Shown here: one piece after another, positions 1-6,395 of the stretch
How positions within the stretch are numbered: the stretch's first letter is position 1
Layout: each line of letters starts with the position of its first letter
Source: Parcubacteria group bacterium
GTDB taxonomy: Bacteria; Patescibacteriota; Minisyncoccia; Phycocordibacterales; GCA-002724975
DNA length: 8,608 bases
Direction of reading: 5' to 3'
Assembly (NCBI GenBank): GCA_002724975.1
Contig: PBQF01000016.1
Coordinates: 1-8,608, forward strand
Notes under the pieces: generated by a model
The model's input: only the letters and a program-made list of their open reading frames with translations
What the model was told of the DNA's origin: nothing
Databases searched by the model: none
Made by a program: the position numbers and the translations under genes

Positions 1-26
1 ACGTCAAGTGAAAACAATTAAAGTAT

Positions 27-45
27 CCACCCGCAATACAGGTGG
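27..45. repeat. Small hairpin, CCACC/GGTGG stem
   Basis: CCACCCG pairs with CAGGTGG: six pairs, one C-A mismatch and the 5-base loop CAATA. It is the first of two hairpins set 11 bases apart. On the minus strand it lies about 175 bp past the methyltransferase stop and is followed by an AT-rich stretch without an immediate T-run, so it is a poor rho-independent terminator. Paired imperfect hairpins like these occur at ends of IS200/IS605-type elements; this is a weak resemblance only. Confidence 0.45.
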
Positions 46-56
46 CTTTGGATTAG

Positions 57-69
57 CCCCGATAAGGGG
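57..69. repeat. Small hairpin, CCCC/GGGG stem
   Basis: CCCC, loop GATAA, GGGG. The stem is only 4 bp but all G-C, and it lies close to the CCACC hairpin. In the plus direction it is followed by ATAAAATTATT, and in the minus direction by CTAATCC, so neither side gives a clear T-run. Confidence 0.4.
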
Positions 70-220
70 ATAAAATTATTGCCACTCGAACATAGTTATA
101 GAAGTTGTTTATTTAGCTTCATAAGTGCATTATATGTGAGTTCAAATGCCACCCTTGATTATTATAGCTTTTACCATTTAGCCTTTTAATTAGCACGTAT
201 AATAGACACCGCAAAGTTCA

Positions 221-946
221 TTACGATTTACTGGCAACCACAATCACAGCAAAGCCTTTATTGCCACTTGCAAACATATTCTGAAAAAGCAAAAGCTTTG
301 ACAACAGTCTTGTGATTGGCAGAGTTTCCAGTATCCGACCAAAGATCGTATTATCATATGGATGCTCATAGGAGCTCCTGAGAGTATTCTCATCAAGCAA
401 ACCCTCCTCAAGTATTCCTTCATCTCTACCCTTCAATTTGTATAAGTAGTTCATAAGGATCCTTGCATAATACAATACTGGGAAACCAAACATCTCCACA
501 AACTCAATTCTAAAATTGCACTCCTCTAACAAACTTTTTATTGCATCCTTCGAATATCTTCTATAGTGACCATAACCGATATCGTCCTTCATCATCCTTC
601 CGGAAGGAACAAGTATAAATAGTTTTCCATCCTTATTCAAACTTTTGTAAAAATGCTTTACGGCCGTGAGATCATCTTCTATATGTTCTACTACATCAAT
701 ACTGATTATAGAATTAAATTTCTCTTTGACATCGACTATATTTGCCCTTTGAGCATTCACTTCTTTCTTTTTACAAATTGATATAGCCTCTTCAGACAAG
801 TCTATACCCTTAATATCATAATATTTTGAAACAAGCTCTAACGTCTCACCTGTTCCACATCCTGCTTCAAGCACAGGAGACTTGAAATCATATTTTTTCA
901 TATTCTTAATTATTTTGTAATCAAGATATTCTTTGAAATATTTCAA
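221..946 (-). CDS. Class I SAM-dependent methyltransferase
   Basis: A 241-residue Rossmann-fold methyltransferase of the UbiG/Methyltransf_11-like kind. Seen: SAM-binding motif I, VLEAGCGTGE (25-34); an acidic end of the second strand, GIDLS (47-51); motif DVVEHIEDD (84-92); LFILVPSGR (109-117); and GHYRRYSKDAI (126-136), common in methyltransferases of polysaccharide and secondary-metabolite clusters. The C-terminal half has hydrophobic helices (about 147-170, 205-225) and ends in GFAVIVVASK. It likely methylates an O, N or C atom of a small, glycan or lipid substrate; which one cannot be said. The only usable in-frame start is TTG at 946-944, with a weak GGTGG upstream; an in-frame TAG lies at 979-977. 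The true N-terminus may be further upstream behind a frameshift. It follows the preceding gene after 130 bp with no clear promoter or terminator between them. Confidence 0.87.
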   Translation of the reverse strand: MKYFKEYLDYKIIKNMKKYDFKSPVLEAGCGTGETLELVSKYYDIKGIDLSEEAISICKKKEVNAQRANIVDVKEKFNSIISIDVVEHIEDDLTAVKHFYKSLNKDGKLFILVPSGRMMKDDIGYGHYRRYSKDAIKSLLEECNFRIEFVEMFGFPVLYYARILMNYLYKLKGRDEGILEEGLLDENTLRSSYEHPYDNTIFGRILETLPITRLLSKLLLFQNMFASGNKGFAVIVVASKS

Positions 947-947
947 T

Positions 948-1016
948 TTAAAGCCACCATGCTTTCGAGCAACCCTCTACAACCTTCATCATTTCAAAGA
1001 ATTTACTTATTAACAT
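948..1016 (-). other. Possible frameshifted 5' part of the downstream methyltransferase gene
   Basis: An ATG at 1016-1014 opens a 22-codon frame (beginning MLISKFFEMMKVVEG) that closes at TAA 950-948, two bases before the TTG start of the methyltransferase gene. Removing one A from the AAA at 965-963 would fuse it to the methyltransferase frame and give ...GCSKHGGFKLKYFKEYL with no interruption. The in-frame codons upstream of the TTG back to a TAG (979-977) also read like protein (ARKHGGFK). GAGG sits only 1 nt before the ATG, which is too close for a good ribosome site. This may be a mutation, a base-call error or chance. Confidence 0.35.
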
Positions 1017-1076
1017 ACCTCAACACTTGAAACTTTCAGACGAATCTTCAGCCCAGAAACGGAATCAACAAAGTTA

Positions 1077-2489
1077 TTATCCATAAAGCTCTTTCTTAAG
1101 CAAAGACACCCTTGCCACCTCAATAAAATTCTTAAAAAGTATAAGCTTCCTCGGAACACGAACAAAGAGCCGCCAACACCTGGTAACATTAAAATAAAAT
1201 CTTCTGTATGCTATAACTCTTAGTTTTGCCAGTTTTTCATTCGAAACAGCACTCATGTTTACGCTTACTTTTCCTACGGTTGAAAATGACTTACCAACAT
1301 TGCTCCCCATCTCTTCTGCCTGTTTATAAAGCCTGGTACCCGGAAAGGGAGTAACAATATTAAAAACGGCTGTGTGAAGCTTTGATTCGGCCGCAAAACG
1401 TATAGTTTCCAGTATCTCATCTTCTGTCTCAGTAGGAAATCCTATCATAAAGAATGCCCCGCAGAGAATCTTATGCCTGAACGTTTTCTCAATTATATCC
1501 TTTGCATGTATCAGATTTAATTTCTTCCCCATGGACTTCTGCATTCTTGCTGATGTACTCTCTATCCCATAATTTATACGATAGGTACCTGCCTGTTTCA
1601 GTTTAATGATCAACTCCTCGTCCATACGGTCCGCTCGTAGTCCATTTGAAAAACAGATCCCCAATTTCAATTTTTCCTCAATTATAAGGTCGCATATCCC
1701 ACACGCTCTCTCTTTGTCATAATTAAAGGTATCATCCAGAAATTCTATCTCCTGAATACTATATTTATCCACCAGATACTTCAGTTCTTTTATCACATTC
1801 TCGGGACTTCTCGCGCGAAACTTCTTCCCAAATATATTGTGACAATAGGTACACCCGTACGGACAACCACGTGAGGAAATTACGGACACAGCTCTTTTGT
1901 GTATCTGTACAGGATTTTCTAACGACCTTTTCTTTCCATAGAAATAGTCGTTCATTTCAATAAGTTCCCATGCAGGAATAGGAATACTATCCAAGTCTGA
2001 TATAAGTTCTCTGGAACCGTTATAGACCATTTCACCGTCAATTCTGAATGCCACATCCCTGATATTCTCATAATCCAGCCCATATCTTAATGCCTTCATC
2101 AACTCTGCAAAAGGAATCTCCCCCTCACCTACCACACAAAAATCAATGTTTGAATCTTCCATCACCTGCTTGTAACCGCTTGTTGGATACGGCCCTCCCG
2201 CAATTACTACAGGATCTTTCATTACACTCTTAGATATCTGAGCAACTTTATGTAATTCCGGAGAATCTACATGCATGCTGGTAATCCCAATATACTCAGG
2301 CTGACAATCTTTTATACACTCCTCAATTTCTTCAAAGGACAAGTCTTTTACGCGTGAATCGAGAATTTTTATATCAAATTCGTCCTGTTTATTCCTCAAA
2401 TAAGAAGCTATATACATCAGTCCTAATGGAGGAGGAGCAATCTCTATGGATGAATTTGGACGAATTAAAAGTAACCGTGATTTATTCAT
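1077..2489 (-). CDS. Second B12-binding-domain radical SAM protein
   Basis: The 470-residue protein has an N-terminal cobalamin-binding-like domain at about 1-160: PPPLGLMYIASYL at 19-31, AGGPYPTSG at 97-105, GEGE at 121-124. No DxHxxG is present. The radical SAM domain (about 195-390) has Cys 209, 213 and 216 (GCPYGCTYC), FLDDTF (250-255), INYGIEST (305-312), MIGFPTETEDE (348-358) and TPFPGT (380-385). The arrangement is of the BchE/class B type. The C-terminal part is basic and aromatic (AYRRFYF, then RVPRKLILFKNF), which suggests contact with the membrane or a lipid substrate. It shares architecture with the protein at 6392-4962 but differs at most positions between motifs, so it is a paralogue of the same broad family rather than a recent duplicate. 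Likely a C-methyltransferase or related radical enzyme of the same pathway; substrate unknown. Confidence 0.93.
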   Translation of the reverse strand: MNKSRLLLIRPNSSIEIAPPPLGLMYIASYLRNKQDEFDIKILDSRVKDLSFEEIEECIKDCQPEYIGITSMHVDSPELHKVAQISKSVMKDPVVIAGGPYPTSGYKQVMEDSNIDFCVVGEGEIPFAELMKALRYGLDYENIRDVAFRIDGEMVYNGSRELISDLDSIPIPAWELIEMNDYFYGKKRSLENPVQIHKRAVSVISSRGCPYGCTYCHNIFGKKFRARSPENVIKELKYLVDKYSIQEIEFLDDTFNYDKERACGICDLIIEEKLKLGICFSNGLRADRMDEELIIKLKQAGTYRINYGIESTSARMQKSMGKKLNLIHAKDIIEKTFRHKILCGAFFMIGFPTETEDEILETIRFAAESKLHTAVFNIVTPFPGTRLYKQAEEMGSNVGKSFSTVGKVSVNMSAVSNEKLAKLRVIAYRRFYFNVTRCWRLFVRVPRKLILFKNFIEVARVSLLKKELYG

Positions 2490-2490
2490 C

Positions 2491-4986
2491 TTATCTTTTC
2501 CTACGCGTCTTTATAAAAATACAAACTATTAACGAAAAGCTTAAAGCAATTAATACCAAGCCAAGCCTAACAGAAAAGGGCTTATAGACAAAATGCAATT
2601 TATGTTCACCTTTTTGAAGCGCTACTGCCCTGAATATATAATCAGCCTTGTAAATTTTGCTTCGCTCACCATCAACATACACCCTCCAACCCGGAAAATA
2701 GCAATCAGTCAAGACCAGGTAACCATTAGCCTTCATATCCACATTTACGACTACAGAGTGTGGTCTATACTCCTCAATACTTACATGAGAATATACAGTT
2801 TCGTTCGATACTGGCAGATTAAGATTTTCCATAGAATCATCTTCCAAGATAACAACTTTATCCAAAGGCACACTGTTATCCTTCAAGGCTGCCAGGACAT
2901 CTTCCTCCCTGTTTAATGTCAGACCCCTATGTACTGCAAACGCACGAGGATATGCTTCCATATTTTCATAAACCCTATATTCTTTATCCATATATACAAG
3001 CCTGAAAGGTCTTTTCAACACCCTGCCTTTTGAAGTTACTACATACTTAATATTCATCAAATTAGCAATATGTTGTTGTAGTTCCACATAATGACTAATG
3101 ATGCCAACATATTTGTGATCTGTACCTTTCTGCAATGCCCGCATTAACAATCCATATCTTCTCATTGTAAGCGAATATGCACCTTCGGGACTACTTATTC
3201 CATAAAATAAGTTAGTATTAGGTTCCAGGAATGTCTTTTTCTTCATGGGTTTTGAAAAGTCGCGAGGATCATCCAACGGCATAACACGAAATATTCCAGG
3301 TTGATTAGTTAAGAATTCAGCAGCTTCCACTTTAGGCGAAATATCTTCATTGGGAAGGAAATAGAAGTTATATGACTTAATAATATAAAGGTCACTCAAT
3401 ATGACAAAGATAATAACTATTTTGAACGTCCTTTTCCCTATTAAATCAAGAGCATACAGGTAAAGAAGTAGTGCAGAAGAAGCAACGATTATGGCTGATA
3501 TATAAAATGAAGGACCTAATACGTTTGTCCATGAACATAAAAAATCAAATATCTGCTCTATTCTTAAACGATAGATCTGTTCAGGGGCAATATAAAGAGG
3601 GTTGCCTATAACATATTTATCCACATACTCATTTCCTACTCTGACCAATAGTTCCTTATTCCACACCAGAAAGGTATAGGAAATACCCATCGCAACACCA
3701 AGAATAGTTATAATTAGAAGGCTTACTTTATTAATATATCTCACCATCGGACGCAAAAAACTCTTACCCTCGCATAATAAATGATCTATCCCATAACCAA
3801 CTAATACAGCCATTGAAAACGCATATATTGCATAGCTTCTCTGTATATAAACCATCTGTTTTAATATTGGAATATGCCTGATTACCATATGAGACAAGAA
3901 TGAGGTACTTACATATATTGTAACTATTATAACTGACCAGCCGAAGAATCTCACACTTGGGTTTTTTCTTCCCTTTAAAAAGGCAATTATACCCAGTATA
4001 AAAGGTATCACACCTAGATATGGAGCTGATGGGATTACGAAAGGCATTCCTAATATTGCAGGCATCTTTTTAGCTATCTCCAAAGTTATCCTTCCGAAAA
4101 AGAAATTATGTTCATCCAACCTGAATGGTGATTCATAGAAGAAAGGAAAGATTACCGTAATAAGATGTGTAGGTAACAACACAAAATACCAACTCTCTAT
4201 AAAAGCTCTTTGCGGATCACCTGAAATTTCCAACGTTCTTAAAATCTGTAATGAAGACAGACCAACCGTTAACAATAAAAATACCCCTGCGATTAACAGA
4301 AAATATTTAAGGCTATACCTTTCACTCATACTAAAATATCTGAAGATCATATAGGCACAGCAGAACGGAAAAACATAAACAACATGCTGAGGATTAGAAT
4401 TCAGATAAAATATTGTAATGAGTATACTTGCCAAAGATATCCATCTATAGCTCTTTCTGTTTATGGCCTTATCTAAAACCAGCAGCATAAGAGGAATCAT
4501 GAAAGAAATTATATGTAGATGCTCTACCGCAACACTGTCTGTAAACATAAAAACCAGCCCGCAGACGAATGAACTATATGTTGTTATTTTTAGTGACCTA
4601 GCAAACAGAAACGTAAAATACCCGGCAAGAAACATACAAAGCATGCTCCTTATATTCCAAGCAAGGTTAGGGTGAGAGAAAAAACTTAATATGTTTAATA
4701 TATTAAAATTACTGGGGGCTTCCGTTCCAAATGGATGGCCACATAGATTTAGAGAAACCCAGAGCGGAAATGTACCCTGTTTAATTGCCCATATGAAATA
4801 ATGACTCCACGAGTAAATACAAATGTAAGCATCACCACCATCTGGGATAGACACAAAACCGGAAAAGATTACCTTTCTAAACACAAAAACAGTTATGACC
4901 AGAAACCCTGCTATCGGCCAGATTATTTCCGCCTTCCCGCTTCTATTAACCTGCATAGAACTTACGCTTTCTTCTTCGTTTCCCAT
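2491..4986 (-). CDS. YfhO-like polytopic membrane protein, probable GT-C glycosyltransferase
   Basis: 831 residues. About 14 hydrophobic helices lie between residues 22 and 536. A large hydrophilic region follows (about 538-805), then one last helix (about 806-825) and a basic tail, KTRRKR. The end of the outer domain carries the signature GYLVLTDCYFPGWRVYVDG (755-773), then KADYIFRAVALQKGEH, which matches YfhO-like (PF09586-type) bacterial membrane proteins. The first extracytoplasmic loop has SIPDGGDAY (46-54), the place where GT-C enzymes carry their catalytic acid. Inferred role: transfer of a sugar from a polyprenyl-phosphate donor to a glycan or glycolipid on the outer face of the inner membrane. 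Length fits the family (about 750-900). It lies between two B12-binding radical SAM genes and overlaps the upstream one. Acceptor and sugar are not determinable. A non-enzymatic membrane role cannot be excluded. Confidence 0.88.
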   Translation of the reverse strand: MGNEEESVSSMQVNRSGKAEIIWPIAGFLVITVFVFRKVIFSGFVSIPDGGDAYICIYSWSHYFIWAIKQGTFPLWVSLNLCGHPFGTEAPSNFNILNILSFFSHPNLAWNIRSMLCMFLAGYFTFLFARSLKITTYSSFVCGLVFMFTDSVAVEHLHIISFMIPLMLLVLDKAINRKSYRWISLASILITIFYLNSNPQHVVYVFPFCCAYMIFRYFSMSERYSLKYFLLIAGVFLLLTVGLSSLQILRTLEISGDPQRAFIESWYFVLLPTHLITVIFPFFYESPFRLDEHNFFFGRITLEIAKKMPAILGMPFVIPSAPYLGVIPFILGIIAFLKGRKNPSVRFFGWSVIIVTIYVSTSFLSHMVIRHIPILKQMVYIQRSYAIYAFSMAVLVGYGIDHLLCEGKSFLRPMVRYINKVSLLIITILGVAMGISYTFLVWNKELLVRVGNEYVDKYVIGNPLYIAPEQIYRLRIEQIFDFLCSWTNVLGPSFYISAIIVASSALLLYLYALDLIGKRTFKIVIIFVILSDLYIIKSYNFYFLPNEDISPKVEAAEFLTNQPGIFRVMPLDDPRDFSKPMKKKTFLEPNTNLFYGISSPEGAYSLTMRRYGLLMRALQKGTDHKYVGIISHYVELQQHIANLMNIKYVVTSKGRVLKRPFRLVYMDKEYRVYENMEAYPRAFAVHRGLTLNREEDVLAALKDNSVPLDKVVILEDDSMENLNLPVSNETVYSHVSIEEYRPHSVVVNVDMKANGYLVLTDCYFPGWRVYVDGERSKIYKADYIFRAVALQKGEHKLHFVYKPFSVRLGLVLIALSFSLIVCIFIKTRRKR
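2499..2502 (-). promoter_or_regulatory. Shine-Dalgarno AGGA for the second B12-binding radical SAM gene
   Basis: AGGA, within TAGGAAAAG on the minus strand, lies in the last codons of the YfhO-like gene, 9 nt ahead of the ATG at 2489-2487. The YfhO-like stop (TAA, 2493-2491) is one base before that ATG, so the two genes are likely coupled. Confidence 0.6.
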
Positions 4987-6392
4987 ACACTTACCTTGAA
5001 ATTGCGCAGGGCAAATATAAGCATTACCTTCATGCTTCTCCCCTCACTCTTTGTAAAGACCAGAAAATATATAATGGCCCACCACAATTTAAATACCAAC
5101 CCAAAGGGAAGTCTGATGAGTCTTTTTACCAATGGATAAGTCCATGGAAACAGGATTGCCGTTTGAAATAGGGAATGAAGATTTTTAAGTTCTCTTCCTT
5201 CCGTAGTAGCCATAAACATCTCACTTTGCTGTGAATTAGAATTTATTTCAAATTCAGCATCCTTGGACATACTGTTCTGCTCTCTGGCAAGCTCCGCTAT
5301 CTGTGTTCCCGGATACGGTGTCAGAAATGAACAACGCGGATAATCCGCTTTTATGGCCATATTAAGCTCTACAGTCTTTAATGCCTGCTCTACCCTTTCA
5401 CCCGGTATTCCCAGCATATTATAAGTAGAGATCTTTATGCCATTTTCCTTTAGCCATCTTGCACTCTTTATAATTTTTTCATTACTGATAGGTTTATTTA
5501 ATACCTTCCTGCGAATAGTCTCATCACCACTCTCAATTGCAAAGAACACCGATTGACAACCAGCCATTTTCAAGTCCTTTATCAGTTCCTCTGTAAATGT
5601 ATCTGCCCTTGCCTGACAGAAAAATGGAAGTCGGATCTGTTCAGTATACATTCGTAGAAATTCCCGTAACCACTTATAATTTAAGACAAATGTATCATCA
5701 TGAAAGAAGATTTTCTCCGTCAGATATTTACCCTTTACACTCTCAATCTCTTCTAGAACATTCCCCGGACTCCTCATTCTGACATACTTTCCCTTGTCTT
5801 TATACATCTGTTTTAACTGGACATTAAAGCAGAATGAACATCCATACGGACAGCCCCTCCCTGCCATAAATGCCCTGTGACTGTTCCTGCCTACAAAAGG
5901 ATATTTGTCATAATAAATCTCTCTATCCGGAAATGGAAGACTATCGAGATCATCTATCAATGGTCTTAACCCATTTTTGAATATCTTGCCATTATGCTTA
6001 ACCCAAAGATTAGGAATATCAGTAAACCCTTCATTTATACTCAGCCTTTCAGCCAGGTCTAGTAGGGCCCCTTCGCCTTCTCCCCTGCAAATCACATCAA
6101 CCCCATCCCCATTAACTATCTCCGGAAAATACGTCGGATGCGGACCACCAAAGACAATGCATGAATTGTACTTTTCCTTAAGCTGTCTACCCAGAGAAAG
6201 AGCCCATCCTTGAAACCCGGTCATAACAGAGAATGCTATGATATCGGTATCCTCAAATACGCTACCAAATTGTGATATTTTCTCTCCAATTACAACATCA
6301 ACACTATGCCCTGACTCTTTAAGACAGGCAGATAGTATTTCTACCCCGGGATACTCATACCACAATCTCTGTACAAAGATTATTCTAGCCAT
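4962..6392 (-). CDS. B12-binding-domain radical SAM protein (class B type)
   Basis: The 476-residue protein has a Rossmann-like cobalamin-binding domain at about 1-150 (LSACLKESGHSVDVV near the start, FGGPHPTYFPE at 81-91, RGEGEG at 103-108). A radical SAM domain follows at about 170-370 with Cys 181, 185 and 188 (GCPYGCSFC), FFHDDTF (229-235), AIESGDE (285-291) and TPYPGT (358-363). The DxHxxG lower-ligand motif of methionine-synthase-type domains is absent, as in the BchE-like branch of the family. Residues about 404-470 form a hydrophobic and basic tail (LFPWTYPLVKRLIRLPFGL and a WWAIIYFLVF stretch) that could lie on the membrane. Relatives catalyse C-methylation, cyclisation or other radical reactions; the reaction here is unknown. 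The gene starts 3 bp after the SPASM stop, and its last 25 bp overlap the YfhO-like gene. A second protein of the same architecture is encoded two genes downstream. Confidence 0.93.
   Translation of the reverse strand: MARIIFVQRLWYEYPGVEILSACLKESGHSVDVVIGEKISQFGSVFEDTDIIAFSVMTGFQGWALSLGRQLKEKYNSCIVFGGPHPTYFPEIVNGDGVDVICRGEGEGALLDLAERLSINEGFTDIPNLWVKHNGKIFKNGLRPLIDDLDSLPFPDREIYYDKYPFVGRNSHRAFMAGRGCPYGCSFCFNVQLKQMYKDKGKYVRMRSPGNVLEEIESVKGKYLTEKIFFHDDTFVLNYKWLREFLRMYTEQIRLPFFCQARADTFTEELIKDLKMAGCQSVFFAIESGDETIRRKVLNKPISNEKIIKSARWLKENGIKISTYNMLGIPGERVEQALKTVELNMAIKADYPRCSFLTPYPGTQIAELAREQNSMSKDAEFEINSNSQQSEMFMATTEGRELKNLHSLFQTAILFPWTYPLVKRLIRLPFGLVFKLWWAIIYFLVFTKSEGRSMKVMLIFALRNFKVSVWETKKKA
4993..4997 (-). 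promoter_or_regulatory. Shine-Dalgarno AAGGT fixing the start of the YfhO-like gene
   Basis: AAGGT sits 6 nt ahead of the ATG at 4986-4984 on the minus strand, inside the end of the preceding radical SAM gene. The good spacing supports this start over the internal Met at residue 11, and so supports a genuine 25-bp gene overlap. Confidence 0.6.
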
Positions 6393-6395
6393 ATA

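Larger units (their letters stand above)
1..220. other. Non-coding left end, no supportable gene
   Basis: This is the region downstream of the last gene. All frames on both strands are interrupted; the longest stretch, about 55 codons on the plus strand (21-188), has no start or recognisable motif. Apart from the two hairpins at 27-69, there is a plus-strand TATAAT at 198-203 without a matching -35 box. Candidate contents are a transcript end or the tail of an interspersed element continuing past the window. Confidence 0.5.

Noticed and set aside
175..203. Plus-strand TATAAT at 198-203 as a promoter
   Set aside because: No -35 match at the right distance, and it would drive transcription into the 3' end of the methyltransferase gene with no plus-strand gene to serve.
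1017..1076. Short open frame after the second radical SAM stop (NNFVDSVSGLKIRLKVSSV)
   Set aside because: About 20 codons, no start with a ribosome site and no recognisable relation to its neighbours; could be chance in a 130-bp gap.
947..1076. Promoter or terminator in the gap before the methyltransferase gene
   Set aside because: A TTGATT with 17-nt spacing leads only to ATTCGT, a poor -10, and no stem-loop followed by T-run was found.
2354..2916. Two plus-strand open frames of 77 and 107 codons
   Set aside because: Antisense to the end of the YfhO-like gene and the start of the second B12-type radical SAM gene; no family-like features.
4801..5139. Plus-strand open frame of 112 codons across the YfhO-like/radical SAM junction
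   Set aside because: It lies opposite two well-supported genes, has no motif or ribosome site, and its composition follows from the complementary strand.
4962..6392. Methionine-synthase-type cobalamin motif DxHxxG in either B12-type radical SAM protein
   Set aside because: Neither N-terminal domain contains it. Cobalamin binding is inferred from fold-level motifs only, as in BchE-like members.
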